Shown: one piece after another, positions 1-9,554 of the stretch | Position numbering within the stretch: the first letter of the stretch is position 1 | Layout: each line of letters begins with the position of its first letter | From: JAXMAR01 sp046350295 | GTDB taxonomy: Bacteria; Planctomycetota; Planctomycetia; Gemmatales; Gemmataceae | Length of the DNA: 64,000 bases | Assembly: GCA_046350295.1 (NCBI GenBank) | Contig: JAXMAR010000027.1 | Coordinates: 1 to 64,000, forward strand | Direction: 5' to 3' | Notes under the pieces: model-generated | Databases searched by the model: none | Told to the model about the DNA's origin: nothing | The model's input: the letters and a program-made list of their open reading frames with translations, nothing else | Translations under genes and position numbers: made by a program

Positions 1-1394
1 TGAACGGCGAGCACCGTCAGATCGTCGTGGCTGATCGTCTGGCAATGCCGCTCCAGATCGCGCTCGATGGCGCGCAACAGTTCCTCTGCGCCGCTATCCG
101 CATGATCATGAACAAGCGCGGGGAAACGCTCCTCCCCATAGTGGCGCCCGTCGACTCCCTTCGCCTCCAGGACGCCGTCGGTGAAGAAGACGAGCTTATC
201 GCCGGACCCGAACGGACACGACAGCGCTGGAAAAACCTGGCCGGCGCGAAAGCCAAGCGGCACGCCGGCGTCCCCTGGACGGCTGACTTCGCCCGTCGCG
301 GCGTCGATGTGGAAGGGATTGGGATGGCCGGCCAGAGCCAGCTCTGCTCTGCCGCCCGCCGGGTCGAGCCGCGCGCAGACGGCGGTCATGAAGCTCTCCC
401 CACGAACCATGGCGTACAGGCCGTCGTTGATCTGGCGCAGCACGTCGGCCGGATCGGCGCTCGAGCGCACCGCTGTGTGCAGCGCCGTCTTGGCCGCCGC
501 CATCACCAGCGCGGCCTCGACGCCGTGCCCCATCGCGTCGCCGACGAACACCAGGGCGCGCCGCTCGGGCAACGGCACGATGTCGAGGATGTCGCCGCCG
601 ACCTGCTGGGCCGGCCGGTAGGCGAAGGCGAGGGCCATGTCCGGCAAGCGCAGCGCTTCGCTCGGGATCATGGCGCGCTGGAGTTGCCGCGCCATCTCGA
701 GCTGCTGCAGCAGCTGCCGGTTCTGCTTCTCGATGAGCGCCGCCTGCTCCGCCAGCTCCGAATAGAGCCGGCCCTTTTCGATGATGACCGAGAGCTGACT
801 GGCGATCTGCTGGAAGAACTCCACGTGAACGTGGGAATAGGCGGCGGCCTGATCGCTGCTGAAGAACAGGAAGCCGACCGGCCGCCCTTGCACCACGAGC
901 GGGCAGGTCAGCGAGGAACGCATGCCCTCGCGCACCATCAGCCGGGTCGAATCGGAACTCGGCTTGTCGCGGAGATAAGCGACGAGGTCATTGATGATGC
1001 GCGGCCGGCCCGTGCGCACGACGTCCTCGAGTGTCGAACCGGCGAGCGGCGCCCGGAAGCCCTTCCCCAGTGAGATGGGCCGATCCGAACGGGCCCAGTG
1101 CGCCACCACTAGGCGGCGCGGCTCGTCCAGGAGCGCGCAACCGATCCGGCAGAACGGGATGATGGGCCGCAATTCCTGGTACAGGAACTCCAGAACTTCC
1201 TCCAACCCCAGCCCGCGGTTGATGTTCTCGGTCACCCGCAGCAGCCGGCTGACCTCTTCCTCACGCTCGTGGATCCGATCCACCAGCTCCCGCGCCGCCC
1301 GCAACAGCCGCTGATACGCCTCCTGATCGTCGGGTGCATCGGGCGAAGCGAGTTCAACGTTTGACAGCGCAGGGGGCGTCAACGCTACGCTCAT
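1..1394 (-). CDS. GAF domain / SpoIIE-type PP2C serine phosphatase (3' end outside window)
   Basis: Reading the minus strand from the ATG at 1394 gives about 464 residues with no stop before the window edge. A short coiled N-terminus (LVDRIHEREEEVSRLL) leads into a GAF domain (about residues 55-200), a helical linker (EKQNRQLLQQLEMARQLQ) and a PP2C SpoIIE domain. The metal-binding motifs are visible: GGDILDIV, FVGDAMGHGVEAA, FFTDGVLEA and HDDLTVLAV close to the window edge. Such proteins dephosphorylate anti-sigma-factor antagonists or similar partners in response to a GAF-sensed signal; the partner here is unknown. Only the last few codons should be missing. The large plus-strand reading frame opposite it is a GC-driven shadow. 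Confidence 0.9.
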   Translation of the reverse strand, partial: MSVALTPPALSNVELASPDAPDDQEAYQRLLRAARELVDRIHEREEEVSRLLRVTENINRGLGLEEVLEFLYQELRPIIPFCRIGCALLDEPRRLVVAHWARSDRPISLGKGFRAPLAGSTLEDVVRTGRPRIINDLVAYLRDKPSSDSTRLMVREGMRSSLTCPLVVQGRPVGFLFFSSDQAAAYSHVHVEFFQQIASQLSVIIEKGRLYSELAEQAALIEKQNRQLLQQLEMARQLQRAMIPSEALRLPDMALAFAYRPAQQVGGDILDIVPLPERRALVFVGDAMGHGVEAALVMAAAKTALHTAVRSSADPADVLRQINDGLYAMVRGESFMTAVCARLDPAGGRAELALAGHPNPFHIDAATGEVSRPGDAGVPLGFRAGQVFPALSCPFGSGDKLVFFTDGVLEAKGVDGRHYGEERFPALVHDHADSGAEELLRAIERDLERHCQTISHDDLTVLAV

Positions 1395-1700
1395 GATCAC
1401 ATCCGCCGTACCGGGTGTTCTTAAACAGGCAATACCGGTGCAAATCACGTACCCGATAAGGGAAATGCGAGATTCGTGGAAATGTCGGCGTTTTGGCTTT
1501 TCGGCGCCCGCCGTGTCCGTTGCGCAGTGTGCGGAATCGCGTCGGCCCACCGGTTTCGTTGGCCACGTCGGATCTCGGATTCTCGAACCGGCGGCGCGTA
1601 GGTGATGCGAACAGTGCCGCGGCGGCGGGACCCACGCGAACCTTCGCGATCGCCCCTGTCTCTTCCAAAGGAGGCAACACAACCACCAACGCCAAGAAAG
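1395..1700. promoter_or_regulatory. Divergent intergenic region between phosphatase and Clp-like gene
   Basis: About 300 bases lie between the two divergent start codons. Promoters for both genes should be here, but no clear -35/-10 pair can be assigned by eye. A purine-rich AAAGGAGG at about 1668-1675 sits some 25 bases before the chosen ATG of the Clp-like gene; an upstream in-frame ATG at 1602 also exists. I see no gene or repeat in this stretch. Confidence 0.35.
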
Positions 1701-3953
1701 ATGGACCACAAAGCCGCAACACCGGAGCCCGTCAATCTCTTCGCCGCTGCCGCGCCGGCTGACGCCGCGACCAGCCAGCGGCGCCGCATCCAGCAGCTCG
1801 CCAGTCGCCTTGGACTGAGCCGGGCGCAGCTTTCGGCGGCACATGCCGTCATGACCTGGGCCGTGTTCCTGAGCCCGTCGACCGAGCGGCGCAACCGCGA
1901 CGCGCTGCGTAGCTATCTCGATACCATGGGCTATCTCCCCGTCGACCGCAAGATCGTCGCCGGGGCGGAGAGGAGCCGCAATGGCGTCGATGCCGCCGTC
2001 CCCACGCTGCTCAGGGGTGTCGTTCACGGCACGTTTGACGACGACGCCTTCCTCCACGATAACGCCACGCCCGCGGCCGGTCTCACCCGCTCGCAAGTCG
2101 ATCTCCTCAAGTCGATCGTCCGTCATCAGCGCGCCCTCGACGAGGCCGACCTGCGCGACCTCATCACGCAGTTTCCGTTTCCCATCACTCCGGTCAACTT
2201 CTTCGGCCGCTTCATCGCCGGCGGCTGCGACGATCCGCGCAAGGCCATCCGCTATCTCCGCCTGGCCACGCCGTTCTTCGTCCGCATTCGTTCCCTGATC
2301 GAGGGCCTGTCCAACGACCGCTTCCGCTTCCTCTCCATCCAGGGCATGAGCGCCGCCAAGGAGTACGTGGCCGATGACAATGACGACGAGGCCGAAGCGG
2401 CGCCGGCCAACAAGCAGAATACGCCGCCCAAGGCGCCCCCCGCGCTCGACAAGGACGCCGCCGATCTGCTCTACGCCGCCATCAACACCGCCCACGACTT
2501 CATCGGCGACCACGACGCTTCCATCCCGAAGCCGCTCGCCTGCGTCAAGGTCCCCGAGCTCCCCGGCTTCGCCGCCGACCACATCGACAAGGACGAGCAG
2601 GCCCAGCTCGCCGCCGAAGTGATCGACTGGTTCCTCACCGGCGCGTCAAACGGCGCTCTGCTGCGCCGCAAGGCGCTCCCGGTCGACAGCGAGCGCGACT
2701 ACTGCAAGTCGAAGCGCGACCTCCGGCAGGCGACAACAAAGCGCAAAAAGCACCATGCGAAGGCGCCGGATCAGGACAGCAAGAAGGCGATGTCCATCTG
2801 GGAACGGGAGGACGCCAAGCTCGCCAAGAAGATCGACGAGTTGGAGGCCCGCATCAAGCTGGCCGACCGCGACCGTGCCAAGCGGAAGACCATTCTGCAG
2901 CAGCTCGAAGCCGCCGAGACTGGCCGGGCCCGCCTCCGCAAAATGCGCGCCGAGGCGGCCCGCGCCGTTCGCGAAGGCAAACGCATCGTCTTCAGCCTCC
3001 TTGCGGGGGACGCGACGGTCTTTTGCCGATACGTCGACCTCGCCTTCTCCGTCGGCCCGGACCGCGGCCGACAAGGCGTCAAATGGCTGCGGCAGGCGGC
3101 GTTCCTCGTCAGCCCGGCCGCGGCGACGCTCCTTCACGAAAACCGCGTCCAGGGCTTCGGCAGCGTCACCGAGCAGCAGATCCGCAACTTCCCCATCGTG
3201 CCGACGCAGATGGGCCCGAGCCTGCGCTTCATCCTCGAACGCGTCCTGCCCGAGAAGGCCGACCCCAAGGTCAGCATGCTCGTCGACGCCCTGCGCCGCC
3301 ACGTCCGGCTCCCCGGCGTCTCGGACCGTAAACACTTCACGTACCTCGTCCGCCAGTGGACCGGCAAACGCAATCCGAAGCCGGACGATTACCTCCTCTA
3401 CGCCTTCGAGCATGCCGCCTTCCTCGGCGAGCCAGACCTGCAAGCGATCCTGCTCGTGCTGCGCGAGCTGGGCTTCGCCGACGTTCCAGAGCGCTGCAAG
3501 GAGCTCTCCGCCGAGCGCTTCAACCACGCTCCGGCGATGCTGAACCAGTTCCAGATCTATGCCGCCTCGTATCGCCCCAACAAGCTCGGCGCCCTCCCCG
3601 CCATCTTCCGCGACAGCGCCACGCTCAACGACTACCGCACCCTCCGCCTCGACGCCTTCGGCATGGCCGACGAGGTAGTCGCCCTGGAGCGCCGCCTCAC
3701 CAGCCGCGGCATCGCCTGCATCGTCGACACCACCAACTTCCATCCCGAGCTGGGCGCCACCATCATGGAGGAGAAGATCAAGGACGACGTCGAGAAGACG
3801 GCGAGGTCTGGGGCGACTACATCCGGCCGCACGAAGCTGCCTCGTCCGATCTTGCCCGCCGCCTCGGAAGGCGCTGTGAGCCCGAGCGTGCGATTACTCC
3901 CTCGTCTCCGTCCGCAAGCCGGGCAAGCTTCGACAAGATCTGGGAGACGCTGA
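1701..3953 (+). CDS. Clp/Hsp100-like AAA+ protein, N-terminal part (frameshifted gene, part 1 of 3)
   Basis: Starts MDHKAATPEPVN. The first ~700 residues match no family I recognise: an Ala-rich head, a helical region, an acidic linker, a strong coiled coil at about residues 345-420 (KIDELEARIKLADRDRAKRK) and a further helical block. The authentic frame seems to run to about base 3803 (IKDDVEKT) and then continues in the next frame as GEVWGDYIRPHEAASS. The last ~50 codons before the stop at 3953 are therefore probably out of frame. Parts 2 and 3 follow on the same strand without a gap, and part 3 is a Clp-type AAA+ module, so I read 1701-5604 as one gene of about 1300 codons. Function unknown; a protein-remodelling ATPase is inferred from part 3. 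Confidence 0.7.
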   Translation: MDHKAATPEPVNLFAAAAPADAATSQRRRIQQLASRLGLSRAQLSAAHAVMTWAVFLSPSTERRNRDALRSYLDTMGYLPVDRKIVAGAERSRNGVDAAVPTLLRGVVHGTFDDDAFLHDNATPAAGLTRSQVDLLKSIVRHQRALDEADLRDLITQFPFPITPVNFFGRFIAGGCDDPRKAIRYLRLATPFFVRIRSLIEGLSNDRFRFLSIQGMSAAKEYVADDNDDEAEAAPANKQNTPPKAPPALDKDAADLLYAAINTAHDFIGDHDASIPKPLACVKVPELPGFAADHIDKDEQAQLAAEVIDWFLTGASNGALLRRKALPVDSERDYCKSKRDLRQATTKRKKHHAKAPDQDSKKAMSIWEREDAKLAKKIDELEARIKLADRDRAKRKTILQQLEAAETGRARLRKMRAEAARAVREGKRIVFSLLAGDATVFCRYVDLAFSVGPDRGRQGVKWLRQAAFLVSPAAATLLHENRVQGFGSVTEQQIRNFPIVPTQMGPSLRFILERVLPEKADPKVSMLVDALRRHVRLPGVSDRKHFTYLVRQWTGKRNPKPDDYLLYAFEHAAFLGEPDLQAILLVLRELGFADVPERCKELSAERFNHAPAMLNQFQIYAASYRPNKLGALPAIFRDSATLNDYRTLRLDAFGMADEVVALERRLTSRGIACIVDTTNFHPELGATIMEEKIKDDVEKTARSGATTSGRTKLPRPILPAASEGAVSPSVRLLPRLRPQAGQASTRSGRR

Positions 3954-4560
3954 TCCGCAAGTTCCGCATCGACATCAACCTGACGCCCGACCTCGGCCTC
4001 ATCAACAAAGTCCTCTCCGACCTCACGCTGCACGACGAGAACATCATCCTCGTCGTCGACGCCGATTCGGTGAAGGACCCCGAGCAGTACCGCCAGTTCG
4101 TCGGCCTCCTCGAGCGCTATCACATCAAGGTGATCCCGCGCCTGCGCGAGCCGCTGCCCGGCCCGCCGCAGGTCCTCATCCAGCCGTTCATGGACGACGA
4201 GATCGCCGACCGCCTCCTCGCCGAGGAGCCGGCCCTGCGCCGCACGCTTGGCCTGACGGAGCCGATCGGCCGCGACATCCTCGACTTCGCTGCCGCCCTC
4301 GTCAAGCGAGCCCGCCGCCCGGAGCAGGACAACCTCAACCTCGTGCTGCAGACGCTCAACGCCGCCGCCCAGCACGCCCGCATGGAAGGCTACCGCGGCC
4401 TGACCGAGCAGGACATCGCCGCCGCCGCCCCGTCGATCTTCCACCTGCCGGACGGCGAGCAGATCCGCCACCGCAAGACGGCCGTCGACAAGTTCATCGC
4501 CCGCGCCCTGTTCGTTGAAAAGCTGGCCGTGCCACGCCATCCGCACGATCGGCGCCCCGG

Positions 4561-4564
<4 letters not shown>
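3806..4564 (+). CDS. Clp/Hsp100-like AAA+ protein, middle part (part 2 of 3)
   Basis: This fragment continues the gene in another frame: GEVWGDYIRPHEAASSDLAR, then FDKIWETLIRKFRIDINL, ENIILVVDADSV, a helical lid-like block (PFMDDEIADRLLAEEPALRR) and NLNLVLQTLNAAAQHARMEG. Around 3890-3925 a short stretch reads better in yet another frame (DYSLVSVRKPGK), so two or three single-base shifts are clustered within about 120 bases. The layout resembles a degenerate first AAA+ domain of a ClpB-like protein: ILVVDAD where Walker B would be, and no Walker A that I can find. There is no start codon of its own, so it is not an independent gene. The assignment to a degenerate D1 domain is an inference. Confidence 0.55.
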
Positions 4565-5604
<1,040 letters not shown>

Positions 5605-5630
5605 TCCTCGAAAGGCGCGACCGCCACGAC

Positions 5631-5981
5631 CTAGCTGATCGACACAAGCCCGGCTCCATAGTCGATCAGCAGTTTCCTTTTTGCCAGCAGCTCGGTCCCA
5701 AGCAGAGGGAGTTTCCCATCATTGGCGATCACTTGCGCCTGCCGGACCTCTCCGAACCACTCGACGTGGCAGCCAAATGATTCCAGCGTCACGCGATTGC
5801 CATCCGCCAGAATGGCCTCAGTGGCGGCTTCTTGTTGCAACCCCAGCTTTTCGATCAATTCTCGCGGGAATACGAAAAAGCCGTTGAACGCAGTGTCAAT
5901 CCAGACCGTGACAACCCTGGGCGCCTCGGACGGCGGAATGCGGATAGCGACGTCCACGAGCGCTCGTAGAGACTCATCCAC
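5631..5981 (-). CDS. Clan AA (retropepsin-like) aspartic protease
   Basis: A 116-residue protein with WIDTAFNGFFVFP at about residues 27-39. This is the DT(A/G)xxG active-site loop plus hydrophobic strand typical of bacterial clan AA aspartic proteases, which act as dimers like retroviral proteases. LLGTELLAKRKLLIDYGAG near the C-terminus matches the second conserved strand pair. No signal peptide, so probably cytoplasmic. The first-loop Gly is Ala here (DTAFNG), a tolerated variant as far as I recall. It starts 6 bases after the stop of the 83-residue gene upstream, and the two look co-transcribed. Natural substrates of this family are not established. Confidence 0.8.
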   Translation of the reverse strand: MDESLRALVDVAIRIPPSEAPRVVTVWIDTAFNGFFVFPRELIEKLGLQQEAATEAILADGNRVTLESFGCHVEWFGEVRQAQVIANDGKLPLLGTELLAKRKLLIDYGAGLVSIS

Positions 5982-5987
5982 GCGACG

Positions 5988-6239
5988 TCAATTGGTAAGC
6001 CCTCCGAGATGGATCGCGGCCGCGTGACCGACGCGGATCACGAAGGAGATGCGGTCAGGATGAGCGATTCGAGCGGCGGCGACCGCTGCGCCAAAGGAAT
6101 CGGCGATAAAGTGATCGCCCGACTCCGGCTCGATCGCCACATAGCTGCCGTGGTTGGTCGCTTCCAATGCCGTCTGCAGGCGTTCGCGGTAGATCCTCCT
6201 CGCACGTTCTGCGACACGCGTGGTCTGGCTGGAAATCAT
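5988..6239 (-). CDS. Small partner protein of the clan AA protease
   Basis: An 83-residue protein: a basic helical N-terminus (RVAERARRIYRERLQ), then GSYVAIEPESGDHFIADS, a helix (AAVAAARIAHPD) and FVIRVGHAAAIHLGG. From memory this matches a widespread family of ~80-residue proteins encoded just upstream of clan AA aspartic proteases in cyanobacteria, Chloroflexi and planctomycetes. It ends 6 bases before the protease start on the same strand. Role unknown; antitoxin, inhibitor or substrate of the protease are guesses from the fixed pairing only. Confidence 0.75.
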   Translation of the reverse strand: MISSQTTRVAERARRIYRERLQTALEATNHGSYVAIEPESGDHFIADSFGAAVAAARIAHPDRISFVIRVGHAAAIHLGGLTN

Positions 6240-6322
6240 CGGTGCTTCTCCGATCGTCGCCTACGCGAATACCGAATTTACTTCAGCCTCATTCTACGTC
6301 CCTTCAGCCGCACTCGTCTCAG

Positions 6323-6883
6323 TCATCGCCCGGTAAAAGGCAAACCGATGAAGCTGCTCTCCTTGGCCGAATGATAGACGCGTTGCGTCGCTCTCCGGTA
6401 GTCGCCCGCCTTCGCCCAGAAAATGTTCGGGACGAAGGTCTGCGGATTGCGGTCGTAAAGCGGAAACCAGCTCGACTGAATCTGCACCATGATGCGGTGC
6501 CCCGGCCGAAAGACGTGGTTGGCGTTCGGCAGGGCGAAGCGATAAAGGAGCGGCGTATCCGACTTGATCGGCTTGGCCTCGGCGAAGCTCTCGCGATACC
6601 GGCCGCGGAAGATGTCGGCCGCGATCATGAGCTGATAGCCACCCATGGGCGCGTCGCCGGCGACCTCGTCGGGATAGACGTCGATCAGCTTGACGACCCA
6701 ATCCGAGTCCGTGCCGCTTGTCGAGGCGACCAGGTTGGCGATCGGCTGACCCGAGATCTTCATCGGCTCGGTCAGCGCCGCGGAGATGAACGTCACGACG
6801 TCGGGGCGTCCGGAGGCTTCGCGCTGATCGTCGACGAGCCAGCGTGGCCACGGGTTGCCCTCCTCGTAGCCCATCGGTGGCAT
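6323..6883 (-). CDS. CocE/NonD (S15-like) hydrolase, C-terminal part
   Basis: This is the C-terminal jelly-roll domain of an S15/CocE-type hydrolase: PMPPMGYEEGNPWPRWLVDD, then VTFISAALTEPMKISGQP, DSDWVVKLIDVYPDE and PGHRIMVQIQSSWFPLYDRN. It ends SSFIGLPFTGR and completes the gene whose N-terminal part lies immediately upstream in another frame. The junction stretch (about 6884-7170) is readable only by switching frames several times (for example LPQEDPGAFLAQYLQ, then KMTPLYLRGLKLG). The internal ATG is therefore not a true start. Either the gene has decayed or the sequence has indel errors here. Confidence 0.75.
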   Translation of the reverse strand: MPPMGYEEGNPWPRWLVDDQREASGRPDVVTFISAALTEPMKISGQPIANLVASTSGTDSDWVVKLIDVYPDEVAGDAPMGGYQLMIAADIFRGRYRESFAEAKPIKSDTPLLYRFALPNANHVFRPGHRIMVQIQSSWFPLYDRNPQTFVPNIFWAKAGDYRRATQRVYHSAKESSFIGLPFTGR

Positions 6884-8289
6884 GGGACGGCGGATGAACG
6901 GGACGGGCTTGGCCGGATCGGAGATGTACTCTTCGTATGCGGCCTCCCCATTGGGCCGGTCGAAGTCCGAGCTTCAGACCGCGCAGGTAAAGCGGCGTCA
7001 TCTTGCCGGCTTTGCCTTCCTTTGTTTTCGGCGGCCAAGCCGACGCAGTGGGCGCCACTCGTTCGTGCCCGTCCCTTCGAAGGCGGTGACCGGGGCGATG
7101 TCGGCCTTCGGAGCGCCGTCCTGCAGATACTGAGCGAGAAACGCGCCAGGATCTTCTTGCGGAAGTGGCGCCGCCGTGGTCGCTGCCGAACTTGATGGCC
7201 CCGAGCGCTGCCGGCGCCGATCATCTGGCCAGGATGCCACGGGCCGATGACGAGGAAGACCTTGTCGTTCTTTGTGTCCTTCGGCTCGATCGCCTTGTAG
7301 ACGGCCGGGGCGCCGTAGATGTCTTCCTGGTCCCACAGGCTATGGACCAGCATCACCGGCGTCTTCAGCGGCTGCGCGGCGAGCGCCTTGTCCATTGCCT
7401 GGCCCTGCCAGAAGGCGTCGTAAGCCGGATGCTCGACGAGCTTGTTCCAGAAGCCGATCTTGTCCATGCCGCGGCGCTTGCCCAACTCGCCGGCCGAGAT
7501 GGCTTGCATCCACATGTCGTACTCGTCGTAGTGACTGCGCCACCACTTCTCGTCCCCCTTGCGTGTGGCGACCTGATTGTAAATCCAGCTGACGTTGAGC
7601 TGGCGGAAGGCCCCGTAGTGGAACCAGTCATCCCCCATCCAACCGTCGACCATCGGATTCATCGGGACCGACACCTTCAGCGCCGGGTGCGGATTGACGA
7701 GCGCCATCAAGGGAAGGAAGCCGTTGTATGAGATGCCCAGGATGCCGACCTTGCCGTTCGTCTCCGGGACGTTCTTGACGAGCCAGTCGATGGTGTCGTA
7801 AGTGTCGGTGGCATGATCGACCGGCGTCTTGTTGAGCGGGCCGCGCAGTGGACGATTGACGACGTAGTCCCCCTCGGAGCCGTGCTTGCCGCGGACGTCC
7901 TGAACAACGCGGATATAGCCTCCCTCCACGATCACATCGACGGCATTGTCGTAGCCGGAGAGGACCGGCCCGAGGTGCGAGCTGTCGGCGTGGCTGGTGA
8001 GCTTATCAGCGCTATAAGGAGTGCGGGTCAGGAGGATCGGCGCCTTCTTCGCGCCCTTGGGAATCAGGATGACGGTGTGCAGCGTGACGCCGTCGCGCAT
8101 CGGGATCTTCACCGCGCGGCGCGTATGGTCGAAGCTGTCGGTGACCGGCTTGAACTCGGCCGGGATCTCGCTCGGCAGCTCCGGGTACGTCTTGGGCGGT
8201 TTGGTCTTGTCCTGACACGGCGCTGGAATGGCGAACAGAAGCGCGAAAGCCGACACGAAAAACGGCACGGCACGGACGCTGGGCTTCAT
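6793..8289 (-). CDS. Secreted CocE/NonD (S15-like) serine hydrolase, N-terminal catalytic part
   Basis: Start chosen at 8289 because MKPSVRAVPFFVSAFALLFA is a clear signal peptide preceded by GGGGACA; the longer reading frame upstream adds only low-complexity residues. The alpha/beta-hydrolase core is intact: IPMRDGVTLHTVILIP, VVQDVRGKHGSEGDY, the nucleophile motif GILGISYNGF, the acid-bearing HSLWDQED and the histidine in VIGPWHPGQM. CocE/NonD proteins hydrolyse esters or amides (dipeptidyl-peptidase-like); substrate unknown. True coding probably continues only to about 7170, after which the frame is lost and the C-terminal domain resumes at 6883 in another frame. Confidence 0.82.
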   Translation of the reverse strand: MKPSVRAVPFFVSAFALLFAIPAPCQDKTKPPKTYPELPSEIPAEFKPVTDSFDHTRRAVKIPMRDGVTLHTVILIPKGAKKAPILLTRTPYSADKLTSHADSSHLGPVLSGYDNAVDVIVEGGYIRVVQDVRGKHGSEGDYVVNRPLRGPLNKTPVDHATDTYDTIDWLVKNVPETNGKVGILGISYNGFLPLMALVNPHPALKVSVPMNPMVDGWMGDDWFHYGAFRQLNVSWIYNQVATRKGDEKWWRSHYDEYDMWMQAISAGELGKRRGMDKIGFWNKLVEHPAYDAFWQGQAMDKALAAQPLKTPVMLVHSLWDQEDIYGAPAVYKAIEPKDTKNDKVFLVIGPWHPGQMIGAGSARGHQVRQRPRRRHFRKKILARFSLSICRTALRRPTSPRSPPSKGRARTSGAHCVGLAAENKGRQSRQDDAALPARSEARTSTGPMGRPHTKSTSPIRPSPSRSSAVPCHRWATRRATRGHAGSSTISAKPPDAPTS

Positions 8290-8351
8290 GATGTGTCCCC
8301 GGTTGTGAACTGGCAGCCTCATGGCATGATATGGCGCACGGCGCCGGCCCA

Positions 8352-8700
8352 TTTCCCGCGTCAACCACCACCGCATCGCCTTCGGCGGCGGCGCGGCGGA
8401 CGCGCGCCGCCGCACCTCGGAGCAGATCGCAGCCCAGTGCCACCTCTTCGTCGACGCTCCGCCACGTCAGCCGCGCCTTCGAACAACTCGGCGGCGAATC
8501 GGTACGCCCGTTCACGGAGGAGCAGTATGACCGGGGCGAGCGCCGCCTCCGCGCCCGGCCGCGCCGAGTCAAGCTGATCGGCGACCGCATGAACGGCTGC
8601 ATTTTGCTGGTGGATGTGAGCAGAAAAACGGCGCGACGTTCCGCGTCGCCTCGGAGCTGCGGGCGGAAGACGCCCTCCGCCAGGGAGCGTATGTGAAGCG
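8352..8700 (+). pseudogene. Decayed copy of the tail of the Clp-like AAA+ gene
   Basis: Base-level similarity to 5246-5604 is obvious: both hold an rRRIxFGxG-type start, EQIAAQ, HVSRAFEQLGGESV, EQYDRGERRLRARPRRVKLI and GDRMNGCILLVD. This copy has at least one extra base near 8450 (a CGACGCTCCGCC run where the intact gene has CGACATGCGCC), so the frame changes inside it. It has no ATPase core. It sits head-on against the start of the CocE-like gene, beginning about 60 bases past that gene's ATG. I read it as a remnant left by duplication, not a functional gene. Similarity fades after about 8700. Confidence 0.8.
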
Positions 8701-8965
8701 GGAGGGTGAGTGGGCGTGGCACGGCAAATGCTCCGGCTCGTCTGGGCGGCGGCGCCAAACGTGAATACCGGCATGAACGCTTGAACGCGAAGAAGTGGAC
8801 GAGAACGGCCAGGGCCCGTTTTTTCCGTTTCCTGGGACGAACTCATCCTCGAAGGAGAACGGTGGTAGAGGATGGGAGCCGCTTCGCTCCGCGAGCAGCG
8901 AGGAGCGACGCGCCGATGCCGTGTGACGCGTGCAGCAACGCCATTCTTACCCACAAGGAGACGCT

Positions 8966-9460
8966 ATGAAGAAGTTGACGTCGATGCAGGATCTCTACGT
9001 TCACGAGTTGCGGGACCTTTATAGCGCCGAGACGCAACTCATCAAAGCCTTGCCCAAGATGGCGAAGGCGGCTTCCTCCGCGGACCTCAAGGATGCCTTC
9101 GAGGCCCATCTGGAGGAGACGACGGAGCAGGCCCGGCGACTCGAAACCATCTGCAAGAAGTTCGATGTCAATCCCAAGGGGCAGAAGTGCAAGGCCATGG
9201 AGGGATTGATTGAAGAAGGCAAGGAAATCATCGACATGGAGGTCGATGACGCCAATGTCCGCGACGCGGCGCTGATCGCGGCCGCTCAGCGCGTCGAACA
9301 CTACGAGATCGCCGGCTACGGCTGCGCCCGTACCTTTGCCGAGCTCCTCGGCGAGCAGGAAGCGGCCGATCTGCTGCAGAGCTCGCTCGATGAAGAATCG
9401 GGCGCTGACCAGAAGCTCACCGAGGTGGCACAATCCATCAACATGGAGGCGATGGCGTAG
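8966..9460 (+). CDS. YciE/YciF-type ferritin-like protein (DUF892)
   Basis: A 164-residue all-helical protein starting MKKLTSMQDLYVHELRDLYS, followed by KALPKMAKAASS and HLEETTEQARRLETI, with RVEHYEIAGYG in the third helix and DEESGADQKLTEVA at the end. The E/H spacing on the helices is that of the DUF892 (YciE/YciF) diiron ferritin-like family, linked to stress responses in enterobacteria and soil bacteria. The start at 8966 follows AAGGAG with 5-base spacing. It heads a small group of stress/repair genes (ligase, polymerase, PfpI, DUF3309). Confidence 0.92.
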   Translation: MKKLTSMQDLYVHELRDLYSAETQLIKALPKMAKAASSADLKDAFEAHLEETTEQARRLETICKKFDVNPKGQKCKAMEGLIEEGKEIIDMEVDDANVRDAALIAAAQRVEHYEIAGYGCARTFAELLGEQEAADLLQSSLDEESGADQKLTEVAQSINMEAMA

Positions 9461-9554
9461 AGGACACGGCATCGCCAGAACGGCAGCCGGCGCGGTCGCG
9501 CGCCGGCTCTTCCCAAACCGCGAAAACGAATGTGGCGCCAGCCAGGCGCGGCCA

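Noticed and set aside
27..1073. Long plus-strand reading frame opposite the phosphatase
   Set aside because: Arg/His/Gln-rich, no family signature. The minus strand carries a full GAF-SpoIIE protein, so this is a GC-driven antisense frame.
8701..8965. Possible extra gene between the Clp-tail remnant and the YciE gene
   Set aside because: Frames are short, Arg-rich and lack an RBS; no similarity to a known family seen.
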